Shown in pieces: positions 18,945 to 28,637 of a stretch of DNA of 64,000 nucleotides (the stretch's first letter is position 1; each line of letters starts with the position of its first letter). The translations under genes were made by a program, and so were the position numbers. Origin of the DNA: Bacteroides faecis MAJ27 (GTDB lineage: Bacteria; Bacteroidota; Bacteroidia; Bacteroidales; Bacteroidaceae). Where the stretch lies: positions 310,001-374,000 of the forward strand of contig NZ_FNNN01000001.1 of the NCBI RefSeq assembly GCF_900106755.1, read 5' to 3'. The notes beneath the pieces were generated by a model, which was given only the letters and a program-made list of their open reading frames with translations, was not told the origin of the DNA and searched no databases.

Positions 18945-20099
18945 TTAATTTATCTTAGGAAGCTCCACTTGTACCCAAGTAGGATCACCCGAACCTGTAA
19001 TATCATTACCATGACCAGTCTGATCGGTAATTACATTTCCGGCACCTTCATTAAACTTCCAGTAAGCAACCAGCCCTTCACTGGCAGGATCTACTTCATA
19101 AGGATTGGTAGCGATTTGCTCTGCAGTTCTTTGTACTGACCATACACGAACTTCTGAAATATCTCCCGGCAACCAACGAGTATCATCCCATGCACGACCA
19201 ATATAGCAACCACTACTTAGAGAGATATTGCCTGAAGCAGCTTCGTCTTTATAAACGGCAACACCATCCTTATAATAGATTCGCTCTTTTGTCGTATTAT
19301 CATAAACAACAGCAATGTGTACCCACTCATTAACAGGCAAACCCGCAACGGTATTCGGGCCCGGGAAGTTTCCTCCGGGAGCTACTACCTGAACCTGGTC
19401 ACGTGGTCGGTCAGCATCACCTACACGTATAAGGAATTTACCTTCAATACCGAAAACAGAACTCAATGCATTATCACGGCCTGCAACCCAGTCCTCACTA
19501 CGAACCAAAGCTTCAATAGTCACAGTAGAAAGACTGCTCACACTGCTCTTCCAGTTTATCGGGAAATAGATTTCCTTAATATTTGCCACCACATTGATAA
19601 GTGCAGCACCCTTAAATATGAAATAAGCAGTACGGGCACTTTCGAGCACCTCAATATTGGATGCATCTAAAATGGTAACAGGTAATACATATCGTTTTGA
19701 CTTATCCAATTCATTGGTGTTTTTAAAGTCAATCACGATATTATCACTGGAGACGTCTCCCGCTTTAATAGTAGCAGTTTTATTAGGAATACTGTAAAAA
19801 CGTGCATCCAGCGCAGTCGCATTATCATTATAAATCAGATTGTATGCTGCGGTCATAGCAGGGGCGGCATCAAAACTAATCTGAATATCCTGTTCTGCCG
19901 GTGATGCTATACGATAGCTTATCTCACGGGTAGCCTCTGTTATATTAGGCTTAATCAGCAAATCATCACAAACAGGAGTCGAGCTGACATAGAGTTTATT
20001 GTCATAATGATGCTCTTCATTGATATCTTCATTCTTACACCCACTCACTGTGACGGTTGTAAGAGCCAAAAACGCAAAACAATATTTATAGAGTTTCAT
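18945..20099 (-). CDS. DUF1735 + LamG/ConA-like lipoprotein, probable surface glycan-binding protein (BT_3986-like)
   Basis: It has 384 residues with a lipoprotein signal (cysteine in TVTVSGCKNED at 21). The N-terminal third (about 30-160) resembles DUF1735, including ILDASNIEVLESARTAYFIF at its end. The rest (about 170-380) is a LamG/concanavalin-like jelly roll with WVHIAVVYDNTTKERIYYKD and LPGDISEVRVWSVQRT. No hydrolase signature is seen. I infer that it binds N-glycan or glycoprotein at the cell surface and presents it to the endo-enzyme and SusC/D. It lies 33 bp upstream of the endo-enzyme gene and 8 bp downstream of the GH18-like gene. Confidence 0.85.
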   Translation of the reverse strand: MKLYKYCFAFLALTTVTVSGCKNEDINEEHHYDNKLYVSSTPVCDDLLIKPNITEATREISYRIASPAEQDIQISFDAAPAMTAAYNLIYNDNATALDARFYSIPNKTATIKAGDVSSDNIVIDFKNTNELDKSKRYVLPVTILDASNIEVLESARTAYFIFKGAALINVVANIKEIYFPINWKSSVSSLSTVTIEALVRSEDWVAGRDNALSSVFGIEGKFLIRVGDADRPRDQVQVVAPGGNFPGPNTVAGLPVNEWVHIAVVYDNTTKERIYYKDGVAVYKDEAASGNISLSSGCYIGRAWDDTRWLPGDISEVRVWSVQRTAEQIATNPYEVDPASEGLVAYWKFNEGAGNVITDQTGHGNDITGSGDPTWVQVELPKIN

Positions 20100-20107
20100 T
20101 TCTATTC

Positions 20108-21184
20108 TTATTTATTTGGATTCATAATACGAATAACTTCACGCACATATCCATAAGTATTGTTATAATAATCATTATGGACATTCATAATAAAGATACC
20201 TTTCCGAGTGTAATTAGGGGATTCTTCTACCATCCACCGAGCTGCTCCCGGAGCTGCTACAAGCTTGTTGCCTTTTTCATCCACCGTACTCCAGTAACCT
20301 TTCACTTTATCTTTATCATCAGCCTGCGGCAATTCCACACAAACAATAAAGCGATCAACAGGAACAGGACTTACTCCACCTTCTGTACCACCTACTGCAT
20401 CTATGCCTGCCTGAATAGCCAAATATGCTTTCAAAGCAAGATCATCAGCATTGGTTGAAGCAGCTGTTTTCAACATGATGAAGTCAAACTTGCTCAACAT
20501 ACTCATATTCTCCGGCACCAAATACTGTACGTTTCCGTAGAACACCAAAGTCTTGTCATCATGACTGCTTTGCCAGTTCATCACTTCACCAAAGAACTTC
20601 TGCTGACGGCCATTATATTCTTTCAAAGCTGCCTCCGGAAGACTCACCAACGAACGTCCTGTATAATCAGCAATAATACCATCAAAATTATATTTATCAC
20701 AAAGTGCCAGCATCTCATTGGTACGTTCACCAATATACTGAAGAGCATCTTCTTCGGTCAATTCCGGTTCAGCTTTTACTTTCTCCTTCCATGCATTTTC
20801 AATGCTGGAGTAATCAATGCTGTAAATTGTACGGGTGCCTTTCTCACGTATCTTCACCATTTCTGCCTGAACTTCAGGGCTTACTTCCGGATTGTTCAGA
20901 CAAATAAAATCAACGCTGTCCGGTACAACTGTCAGGCGTTCCGCCTGTTTGCCGGGTGAACCTTGGGGGTTCTCAAAAGAGACAAAAGTGAACTTATGTT
21001 CTTCAGACTTATATCTGTTCAAATCCTTCAGATAGTCAGCATACAATTGAGGATTCTGCTCTTCGAATGTAGGTGTATTCAGCTGGAGACTTTCCACATC
21101 TGTCCAATCACTACATGAAGTCATTGTCAGGGCTGATGCCAGAAACAGCAGAGCAGACAATCTATATTTCAGGTTATTTTTCAT
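20108..21184 (-). CDS. GH18-like lipoprotein without the catalytic motif, probable glycan-binding protein (BT_3985-like)
   Basis: It has 358 residues with a lipoprotein signal (cysteine in LTMTSCSDW at 24). The body has a GH18-type barrel layout (FVSFENPQG; TIYSIDYSSIE; ADDLALKAYLAIQAGIDAVG). At the position of the DxxDxDxE catalytic loop it reads NFDGIIADYTG, so the catalytic glutamate and the central aspartate pattern are lost. I infer a hydrolase fold reused for substrate binding. It follows susD by 24 bp, the usual place of a surface glycan-binding protein. Residual or different catalysis cannot be excluded from sequence. Confidence 0.82.
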   Translation of the reverse strand: MKNNLKYRLSALLFLASALTMTSCSDWTDVESLQLNTPTFEEQNPQLYADYLKDLNRYKSEEHKFTFVSFENPQGSPGKQAERLTVVPDSVDFICLNNPEVSPEVQAEMVKIREKGTRTIYSIDYSSIENAWKEKVKAEPELTEEDALQYIGERTNEMLALCDKYNFDGIIADYTGRSLVSLPEAALKEYNGRQQKFFGEVMNWQSSHDDKTLVFYGNVQYLVPENMSMLSKFDFIMLKTAASTNADDLALKAYLAIQAGIDAVGGTEGGVSPVPVDRFIVCVELPQADDKDKVKGYWSTVDEKGNKLVAAPGAARWMVEESPNYTRKGIFIMNVHNDYYNNTYGYVREVIRIMNPNK

Positions 21185-21208
21185 ATATACTTTCCTTTAA
21201 GTTTAATA

Positions 21209-22822
21209 TTATTTTTTAGAAGCCCACCATACATCCGTAGCCATATTGTCGGCACCGTGCAAGTAGTTGGCAATAGCATATTCTACATTTGCCTTATTGC
21301 TGACAAACTCATCCAACGGATAAGGCATACGACGTGCACCCTTCTCTGAATCAACTACGCCACCGCTCTTGTTTTCCTTCACCGGAATCAGTTTCGGATA
21401 GCCGGTACGACGGAAATCTGCCCAAGCTTCATTACCCAATTGCCAGTTAGCAATCCATTTCTGCACGATAATGCGTTCTTGTTTTTCTTCTTTGCCGGCA
21501 CCATCATTCCATTTAATAGTAACATTAGAGAGAGCATTCTGATAGGTGTTCGTTCCTGCCGGATCAGTATAGGCAGTCGGTTTATTGACATCATCCTTCA
21601 GATAATCTTCTGCACCGTCCGCACCCCACTGTTCAAAAGACAAACGGATACCTTGATTGTAGAATGATTCAGCTGTACCACCCATATTGAAATTGAAAAC
21701 AGCTTGTCCTTCAGCACGTAAGAAAGCCACTTCGGCTGCATTCATCCAGTACAGCGGAGATGTAGGAGCTATATTCACACCGGAATATTTATGTCCGACT
21801 GTCTTCAACTCAGGAATCACAATACCTCGGCGCATTCCTACATAGTCGTATCCTGCCCATTCGGATTTAGTGAAGAACTTTTCACGTCTGTTATCCTTGT
21901 AACCGTTCATATAGCAGATGATATCGGCTGCAGCATGTGTATCACCACCTGTCAGACAGGCAACTCCACCATGATCGGAAGTCTGCACCTGATTATAGCG
22001 GGTAGCTACATATATAGGATTTTGTGAAGTCTCGAAGTAGTTCCATGTTGCATTGTCTGCATTAGATTCGATGACACCTCCGTTTGCCGGTTTTACAGCT
22101 TCTTCTGCCATCTGCTGAGCTTTCACCGGGTTGGCATAAGCTATACGGATAGCCAGACGCAGCTTCAATGAATTGGCAAACTTGATCCATTTCTTGACAT
22201 CACCCTTGTATATATAGTCAGCTGTAGGAACGAGCTGTTCGTTAGGATGCTCATTGAGCGTAGCAATAGCCGCATTCAATTCTTCGAAAAATGTATCATA
22301 AGTCACTTCCTGAGAATCATAAGGGGTGGCAATCTCACCATTCGCACCTATCTGAGAATAAGGAATCGGACCAAAAGCATCAGTCACGCGATGCATAGCT
22401 GCTACCTTTATCACTTGTGCAATAGCGTATGGCACCGGGTCGTTTGTATTCTGTGATACAAGCTTCACTTGTGTCAGGTTAGAGTATAATGTCGGAATAA
22501 TCTTATCACTTTTCAGAAAAACACGGCTCCAGTCATCTTTCGGATTAAAGTTTGAGATGCTTTCTGTAAAACCGGCATTAGAATCAGCAAAATATCCGCC
22601 TAAAGGTCCACCCAACAAGCAGTCTGTAAACTGGGCCGTATTTACGTCCGGCGATACCACACAACCTGCCAGGTTATTCATAGCCGATCCTAAAGCATAT
22701 CCATCCGCTGACAAATCAGGAGCTTCATATGGGTTGGAATTGATATTCTCATAGTTACCGATACACGAAGACAGTGCAAGGGTAAGAGATCCAAATACTA
22801 TTTTATTTATTATATTTTTCAT
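21209..22822 (-). CDS. SusD-like outer-membrane glycan-binding lipoprotein (BT_3984-like)
   Basis: Surface lid of the SusC transporter, 537 residues. The lipoprotein signal ends at cysteine 20 (LTLALSSCIGNYE). The helical TPR-type SusD fold is seen in WSRVFLKSDKIIPTLYSNL, KWIKFANSLKLRLAIRIAYA and the C-terminal NEAWADFRRTGYPKLIPV. It looks like the SusD_2-type branch. It is encoded 16 bp downstream of susC, the standard pair order. Its ligand is inferred to be high-mannose glycan from the neighbouring endo-enzyme and mannosidases. Confidence 0.95.
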   Translation of the reverse strand: MKNIINKIVFGSLTLALSSCIGNYENINSNPYEAPDLSADGYALGSAMNNLAGCVVSPDVNTAQFTDCLLGGPLGGYFADSNAGFTESISNFNPKDDWSRVFLKSDKIIPTLYSNLTQVKLVSQNTNDPVPYAIAQVIKVAAMHRVTDAFGPIPYSQIGANGEIATPYDSQEVTYDTFFEELNAAIATLNEHPNEQLVPTADYIYKGDVKKWIKFANSLKLRLAIRIAYANPVKAQQMAEEAVKPANGGVIESNADNATWNYFETSQNPIYVATRYNQVQTSDHGGVACLTGGDTHAAADIICYMNGYKDNRREKFFTKSEWAGYDYVGMRRGIVIPELKTVGHKYSGVNIAPTSPLYWMNAAEVAFLRAEGQAVFNFNMGGTAESFYNQGIRLSFEQWGADGAEDYLKDDVNKPTAYTDPAGTNTYQNALSNVTIKWNDGAGKEEKQERIIVQKWIANWQLGNEAWADFRRTGYPKLIPVKENKSGGVVDSEKGARRMPYPLDEFVSNKANVEYAIANYLHGADNMATDVWWASKK

Positions 22823-22838
22823 ACCTATCTTGATTTAT

Positions 22839-25800
22839 TTAGAATTTAAAGCTCAGATTAAAGCCAATATTACGCAATGAAGGCATCATAAAGTAGTCAA
22901 TTCCCTGATAGAAGTTATCAGTAGACGCTACACTTTCAGGATCGAAAGGAGCTTTGTTGTAAATCATCCAAAGATTACGTCCGATCAATGAAACTTTGAT
23001 ATCACACACATTGCCCAACCATTTTCTCGGAATAGTATAACCGATAGAGGCTTCTTGCAAACGAATATTAGTAGCCGAATAAATATAATACTGAGGAACC
23101 GCTGTACCACCAGCTACAACAGAATACCAGCCTTCCGGATTTACACGGTCATTTCCGTTTACTGATACATAGCCTTTGTCACGCGCTGCAGCAGATGCCT
23201 CCGATACTCCGAAGTTATCCAGAACGGCTTGTGTACGGGAGAATACAACTCCACCCAGACGAGCTGAAACCAAGAAAGCCACATTGATGTTCTTCCAGCT
23301 GAAATTGTTGCGCCATGCCAAGTTTCCTTTCGGCAATACACTACCTAACTTGATGTAATTATTAGCTTCCAGACTTTCTGTTACAACACTGTTATTCTCA
23401 TCGATATAAACAGCTCCATTGGCATCTCTCTTCAAATCCATCAAGGAATAAATGTCACCCATACTTCCACCTTCTTTCAGGATAAAACGGGTACTACCCA
23501 GACCACCCATATTCAAAGAAGAAATAGAGAATTTTTCATGAGTGATAGGATTGATGGCATTATCGGCCAAAGTCAGAATCTTGTTCTTATTCATCGAATA
23601 AGTAACTCCTGTATTCCATGTAAAGTCTTTCCACGTATTATTGTAGTTCAACGCTAATTCAAGACCTTGATTGCGAACGGCACCCGTCTGAATGTAGATA
23701 CGGGCATATTCACCTACCGGCAACTCAGGATTGAATGTCTGATTCATTGTCTTTGCGTTATAATAAGTAACATCCAGTTCGAAGTTCTTCAAGAAACGCA
23801 TATTCATACCTACTTCAAAAGAATTGGTACGTTCCGGTTTCAAATCGTATACCGGGAAGTCAGTCAAATTACTCCACTGACCGATACTGGTATTCCATGC
23901 GAAAAGAGGATTAGCTATATATCTTTCAAAAGCTGTACCTACAGAAGCAAAAGAACCACGTATTTTCCAATAAGACAAATAATCCTTATTCAATTTTGGC
24001 ATCAATTCTGACAGAACGACAGACATACCCACTGAAGGATAAAAGAATGATTTATTGACTGAGTTACGGCCTGCCAACTGTGAAGGCCAGTCATTACGAC
24101 CAGTCAAAGTCAAATAATAAGTACTTTGGTAACCAACTTCAGCAGATGCATAGATAGACTGAGTCTGTTCGCGCCAGCCCGACTGCATTTTGCTTGTTTT
24201 AGTCGTACTCAGGTTCTGAATATAGAAACCGTTTGTCAATCCGGCTTTTTCACCGGCAAAGGTTTTTGAATCATCAGCAATAGGTCCGCGTACAGCAATT
24301 TCATCATATCGCATATCAGTAAACGATCCACCCACATTAGCCTGCAAAGACCATTTCTCACCGAAAGTCTTGTTTACACTTACCAGGAAGTCTGCATACA
24401 GCTGCTTTTCATAGCTTCTGGAAATACCATAAAGACCACGATCAGACAATTCTGTCAACTGAGTATTTGTACTGGCATACGCTTTTTCCGTATAATCATT
24501 ATTAGAATTATCCAGTCGAACGCGTCCGGAAACATTCAGCCAGTCAAGAATCTGATAATTCAGGCTTGCACCCAACATATAACGGTCTTTCTTATTTTCG
24601 CGCAAGTTACGGTAGTTCACCCAGTAAGGATTTTGCATCGTCATATTACCATCGCCTGTCGGCCAGTACTGAGTATAAATTTTACGTGCAACGTCATAGC
24701 GTTCGTACATCTTTATATCTTCCCAGTCATTGCCGCGAGGGAACAAGTAAGCTCCTACCAACGGATTGTTGTAAGTACCCTGATTCACCATGTTGCGGTC
24801 TTTCTGCAAAATGTAGCTGGCATTTACATCCAGTGTCATCTTATCATCGAGGAATGAAGTAGTATTACGCACGTTGAAATTATAACGGTCGTATTTGTTA
24901 TTAGGAACAATACCTTTTGAATTAACAGCTGCAGCCGAAGCATAAGTCTGGTTCTTTTCCGAACCGGTAGAGAAAGACACACTTTCCGTACCTATAACAC
25001 CTGTCTGAAAATAGTCATCACGAGGACTATATCCGAAATATCTGGCTTCTGTCAGTTTAGGCCCCCAGCTACGACTGGAGTTATCATCTTTTACTCCACC
25101 AATACCTGTACCATAACGAGTCTGAAAACGAGGCATCACAAGAGGAGAATTAAACTCAACATTACTGTTCACGGTAATGTTCACACGGCCTTCTTTTCCT
25201 TTCTTAGTAGTAATGATAATCGCACCATTAGCTGCATCAGAACCGTAAAGCGCAGCAGCTGCCGCACCAGTCAACACTGACATTGATTCAATATCTTCCG
25301 GGTTGATGTCGGCAATCGGCTCCGTATTTCCTTTAGAAGAAAATTCCGTTCCATTCACTTTATTAGCATTGGAGTACATCGGAACACCATCTACTACATA
25401 TAATGCATTGGAAGACTGCATGATAGATTTTGTACCACGCATTACAACCTTAGACACACCACCTACTCCCGACGAAGAAGCATTGATGTTGACACCTGCT
25501 ACTTTACCACTCAATGAGTTAATAAAGTTAGGATCCTTATTGGTAGTTACCGCATCGGCATTAACCTGTTGTACATTGTACGACAGAGCTTTTTCCGAAC
25601 GTTTAATACCCAAAGCCGTAACCACAACTTCTTCCAAAACCTGAGCATCTTCCTTTAAGGTAATATTAATAGCAGTCTTTCCTGCTACAGCCTTTTCCTG
25701 AGTTTGATACCCGACATAAGAAAACTGCAAAACAGCATTAGAACCTGTAACGACTAATGTATAATTACCATCAAAATCTGTAATAGTACCATTAGTTGTT

Positions 25801-26246
25801 CCTTTTTCCAGTACAGAAACACCAATCAGCGGTTCGTTATTTGCATCCACCACCTTACCTGTTACTTTCAGTTGTTGCTGTGCCGATTTTGTCGCAGGTG
25901 ATGTGTTTGCTTTCGACAAATAAACGACATTGTCATCAATTTTGTAAACGATGTCTTTCCCCTTCAAAGCCTTATCCAGCACTTCTACCAGAGAAACATC
26001 TTTAACATTCAATGATTCTATACGCATTGAAGCTAAATTGTCATCATAAAAAAACTGATACTTAGATTGAGACTGGATTTGCTTAATCACAGTTCCTAAA
26101 GAAGAATTGGAGATCCTAATTGTTAACTGTGCTATTGCAGATTGTGCCGGAAGGGCAAATAGCATCAAGATCAACAATGCCCGAAAAATCTTCGAGCCTC
26201 TACACGAGTCATTGATTCTCATACATTTGAATTTAAGATTAAACAT
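22839..26246 (-). CDS. SusC-like TonB-dependent transporter with STN signalling domain (BT_3983-like)
   Basis: Outer-membrane importer of released glycan, 1135 residues. After a signal peptide (to about 40) comes an STN domain (about 41-112: YQFFYDDNLASMRIESL; DNVVYLSK), which in FecA-type systems signals to an anti-sigma factor. Then follow a carboxypeptidase-regulatory-like domain (about 126-200), a TonB-box-like EEVVVTALG near 205, the plug (about 215-345) and a 22-strand barrel ending NIGFNLSFKF. The STN domain ties this gene to the ECF sigma/FecR pair about 13 kb away on the other strand. The start could be the ATG at 26246 or the in-frame ATG at 26222; neither has a clear Shine-Dalgarno sequence. 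Confidence 0.95.
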   Translation of the reverse strand: MFNLKFKCMRINDSCRGSKIFRALLILMLFALPAQSAIAQLTIRISNSSLGTVIKQIQSQSKYQFFYDDNLASMRIESLNVKDVSLVEVLDKALKGKDIVYKIDDNVVYLSKANTSPATKSAQQQLKVTGKVVDANNEPLIGVSVLEKGTTNGTITDFDGNYTLVVTGSNAVLQFSYVGYQTQEKAVAGKTAINITLKEDAQVLEEVVVTALGIKRSEKALSYNVQQVNADAVTTNKDPNFINSLSGKVAGVNINASSSGVGGVSKVVMRGTKSIMQSSNALYVVDGVPMYSNANKVNGTEFSSKGNTEPIADINPEDIESMSVLTGAAAAALYGSDAANGAIIITTKKGKEGRVNITVNSNVEFNSPLVMPRFQTRYGTGIGGVKDDNSSRSWGPKLTEARYFGYSPRDDYFQTGVIGTESVSFSTGSEKNQTYASAAAVNSKGIVPNNKYDRYNFNVRNTTSFLDDKMTLDVNASYILQKDRNMVNQGTYNNPLVGAYLFPRGNDWEDIKMYERYDVARKIYTQYWPTGDGNMTMQNPYWVNYRNLRENKKDRYMLGASLNYQILDWLNVSGRVRLDNSNNDYTEKAYASTNTQLTELSDRGLYGISRSYEKQLYADFLVSVNKTFGEKWSLQANVGGSFTDMRYDEIAVRGPIADDSKTFAGEKAGLTNGFYIQNLSTTKTSKMQSGWREQTQSIYASAEVGYQSTYYLTLTGRNDWPSQLAGRNSVNKSFFYPSVGMSVVLSELMPKLNKDYLSYWKIRGSFASVGTAFERYIANPLFAWNTSIGQWSNLTDFPVYDLKPERTNSFEVGMNMRFLKNFELDVTYYNAKTMNQTFNPELPVGEYARIYIQTGAVRNQGLELALNYNNTWKDFTWNTGVTYSMNKNKILTLADNAINPITHEKFSISSLNMGGLGSTRFILKEGGSMGDIYSLMDLKRDANGAVYIDENNSVVTESLEANNYIKLGSVLPKGNLAWRNNFSWKNINVAFLVSARLGGVVFSRTQAVLDNFGVSEASAAARDKGYVSVNGNDRVNPEGWYSVVAGGTAVPQYYIYSATNIRLQEASIGYTIPRKWLGNVCDIKVSLIGRNLWMIYNKAPFDPESVASTDNFYQGIDYFMMPSLRNIGFNLSFKF

Positions 26247-26436
26247 TAGTTTTTATATAAAAATTAGAATCGATATTTTATGTATTATTTTCGATTCACA
26301 TTTATATAACAACCCATACCTTGAAAAACACTTAGAGGTTTTTGAAAAAAAATAAATATAATCTCATATTTATTTTTCCACAACAAGCACACCCCACACA
26401 TTCAAGCTGGGAATCAACCATTTACAAAAAAATCGT

Positions 26437-27855
26437 CTATAAAATTTGTTCTTTCGGGTAATTCACCAGATATAATGTTTTTGTGGCACGAGTAAATGCC
26501 GTATACAACCAACGAAAGTAATCCGGAGTCAGATATTCATCCGTCATATATCCCTGATCAAGAAAAACATTCTGCCACTGTCCGCCTTGCGCCTTATGAC
26601 AAGTTACCGCATAGGCATATTTTACTTGTAACGCATTATAATGCGGATCTGCTTTCATTTTTTTCATTCGGTCCCGCTTATTAGATATATCTGCGTAATC
26701 TTCAAGTATGGTATAAAACAGTCTGTCACTATCTTCTTTAGATAATGCGGGAGCATCCGAATGCAATGTATCCAGCAACAGATTAGCATCCAGTTCAAAA
26801 TCATTCTGATCCGGAAATCTGAGAGTAACTTCCGCAAAACGAAAACCATATATTTCCCTTGTCCGGCGGACACGACGTACCACTGCTATTTCTCCGTTGG
26901 CAATGAAGTCCATTTCCTTGTATTGCTCCGTCCAATAATAGTTGTTTTTGGCTATCATGAGCATATCTCCCGTATTCAGTTCATCTTCTCGCCAAAGAAT
27001 CTGTGCACGTATTCCGTTATTATATAGGTTCGCGCGTTTATTAGAACGACAGATAACAATCGTTTCATCCATACCGTCATGATCATAGCAACTGGTGATT
27101 GCATCAATCAATTCTGCACCCGGCACCACTTTTATATCTGGAAAACCTGTAACCTTTATTTTAGGTAAAGAATAGCAATTATCCTCCGCTATCAACTGAC
27201 GCAGTTGCGTTGCGTTCCATAAAATACCGGATTCCTGTATCTGGCGAACAACCTGTGTCAAATCCACTTCCCGCACTTCCAGTCCATACCCTTTCAAAGC
27301 ATCTGCAAAAAGTGCCGGACTCAACTCTTCACCTACCGGAGGAAGCTGTGCAGTATCTCCCATCAGCAAAAGACGACACCCCTGACCAGAGTAAACAAAC
27401 TGTATCAGGTCATCCAACAGTCTTCCTGTCCCAAACATGCTGCCAGACAATCCTTCATTGGAAATCATAGAAGCCTCATCCACTATAAATAAGGTATTTG
27501 TAGCAAGATTGTCATTTATCGAAAAATTACTGGTTTCATTAGAGAACGACTGCTGCCTGTATATTTTTTTGTGAATTGTAAAAGCCGGGTGACCGGCATA
27601 TGTTGAGAAAACTTTTGCAGCACGACCAGTAGGAGCCAGTAATACAGCCTTTTGCTGTAACTGGTCCATCGTCTTCACCAATGCCCCTACCAAAGAAGTT
27701 TTACCGGTACCGGCATAGCCTCTGAGGATAAATACTTCATCCGCTAGTGTAGAAAGCAGAAACTTTGAAAGAGATTTTACAGCTATTTCCTGCTCAAAAG
27801 TTGGTTGATAAGGAAAATTTTCCTTAATTTGCCTTTCTAAATAGTTATTTATCAT
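26437..27855 (-). CDS. RecD-like / UvrD-C superfamily 1 DNA helicase
   Basis: ATP-dependent DNA helicase of 472 residues. Walker A is GYAGTGKTSLVG near 46-57, Walker B is FIVDEASM, motif III is LLMGDTAQLPPVG, and a C-terminal UvrD_C_2 segment has YAVTCHKAQGGQW and YTAFTRATKTLYLV. It is shorter than RecD of RecBCD and lacks the long N-terminal region of RecD2, so it is a compact Bacteroidetes form; its role in repair or replication is inferred. It is divergent from the gene at 27951 and stands apart from the SusC operon by 190 bp. Confidence 0.9.
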   Translation of the reverse strand: MINNYLERQIKENFPYQPTFEQEIAVKSLSKFLLSTLADEVFILRGYAGTGKTSLVGALVKTMDQLQQKAVLLAPTGRAAKVFSTYAGHPAFTIHKKIYRQQSFSNETSNFSINDNLATNTLFIVDEASMISNEGLSGSMFGTGRLLDDLIQFVYSGQGCRLLLMGDTAQLPPVGEELSPALFADALKGYGLEVREVDLTQVVRQIQESGILWNATQLRQLIAEDNCYSLPKIKVTGFPDIKVVPGAELIDAITSCYDHDGMDETIVICRSNKRANLYNNGIRAQILWREDELNTGDMLMIAKNNYYWTEQYKEMDFIANGEIAVVRRVRRTREIYGFRFAEVTLRFPDQNDFELDANLLLDTLHSDAPALSKEDSDRLFYTILEDYADISNKRDRMKKMKADPHYNALQVKYAYAVTCHKAQGGQWQNVFLDQGYMTDEYLTPDYFRWLYTAFTRATKTLYLVNYPKEQIL

Positions 27856-27907
27856 TTTTGTACGAGAAAAAAGTTCCCGGAACTATCGTATTTAAATTTA
27901 TTTATTC

Positions 27908-27915
27908 TATTTTTG
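27908..27915 (+). promoter_or_regulatory. Candidate -7 box for the pseudopilin-like operon
   Basis: TATTTTTG fits TAnnTTTG, 35 bp before the ATG at 27951. The -33 position has no clear TTTG. Confidence 0.35.
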
Positions 27916-27950
27916 CGATGCGAATATAACAACTAAAAACATAATTTATC

Positions 27951-28637
27951 ATGAAAACAGTATTTAATATTGTATTAGTACTCTGTGCTGCTGCATTAAT
28001 CTACATTTGCTATAGCAGTATTATGGGTCCTATCAATTTTGAAAAAGCAAAAAAGGAAAGAGAACAGGCTGTCATTGCCCGTTTGATCGACATCCGTAAA
28101 GCACAACAGGAATACCGTTCGTTGCATCACGGAATGTACACAGAACATTTTGACACACTGATCGATTTCGTTAAAAATCAAAAATTACCTTTCGTCATGA
28201 AAGTAGGACAGTTGACAGACAAACAACTGGAAGACGGATTGACTGAAAAGAAAGCAATGGCTATCATCAACAAAGCTCAGAAGACAGGCAGATATGATGA
28301 AGTTAAGAAATGGGGACTTGAAAACTTTAAGCGTGACACCATGTGGGTAGCCGTAATGGACACCGTTTACCCAAAAGGTTTCAATCCGGATTCAATGAAA
28401 TACATTCCTCACGGAAATGGTGCTATTTTTGAAATGAATGTTAAAAATGACACTGCAAAATCAGGTGCTCCTGTGTTCTTGTTCGAAGTAAAAGCTCCGT
28501 ATGAAACTTACTTGGGCGGACTTGACAAACAAGAAATTATCAATCTGAAAGACCTGAACGAAAAACTGGGCAGATACTCCGGTTTGATGGTAGGTTCTAT
28601 TGACAATCCTAACAACGGTGCTGGTAACTGGGAATAA
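27951..28637 (+). CDS. Membrane-anchored protein with pseudopilin-like N-terminus, function unknown
   Basis: It has 228 residues. One N-terminal transmembrane helix (about 3-25) runs into a long polar helix and then IRKAQQEYRSLHHGMYTEHF, which resembles the helix-to-loop segment of type II secretion pseudopilins (IxxALxxYxxDxGxYP). There is no prepilin-peptidase G|FxxxE site before the hydrophobic helix, so it would not be processed like a pilin; a PilN/PilO-like anchor is another possibility. The C-terminal half has no motif I recognise. Its stop overlaps the start of the DUF3822 gene (TAATG), indicating coupled translation. Confidence 0.8.
   Translation: MKTVFNIVLVLCAAALIYICYSSIMGPINFEKAKKEREQAVIARLIDIRKAQQEYRSLHHGMYTEHFDTLIDFVKNQKLPFVMKVGQLTDKQLEDGLTEKKAMAIINKAQKTGRYDEVKKWGLENFKRDTMWVAVMDTVYPKGFNPDSMKYIPHGNGAIFEMNVKNDTAKSGAPVFLFEVKAPYETYLGGLDKQEIINLKDLNEKLGRYSGLMVGSIDNPNNGAGNWE

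Noticed and set aside
26330..26360. Terminator between the helicase and SusC genes
   Set aside because: The AAAAAC/GTTTTT pairing is short and A/T-only, with no convincing stem.
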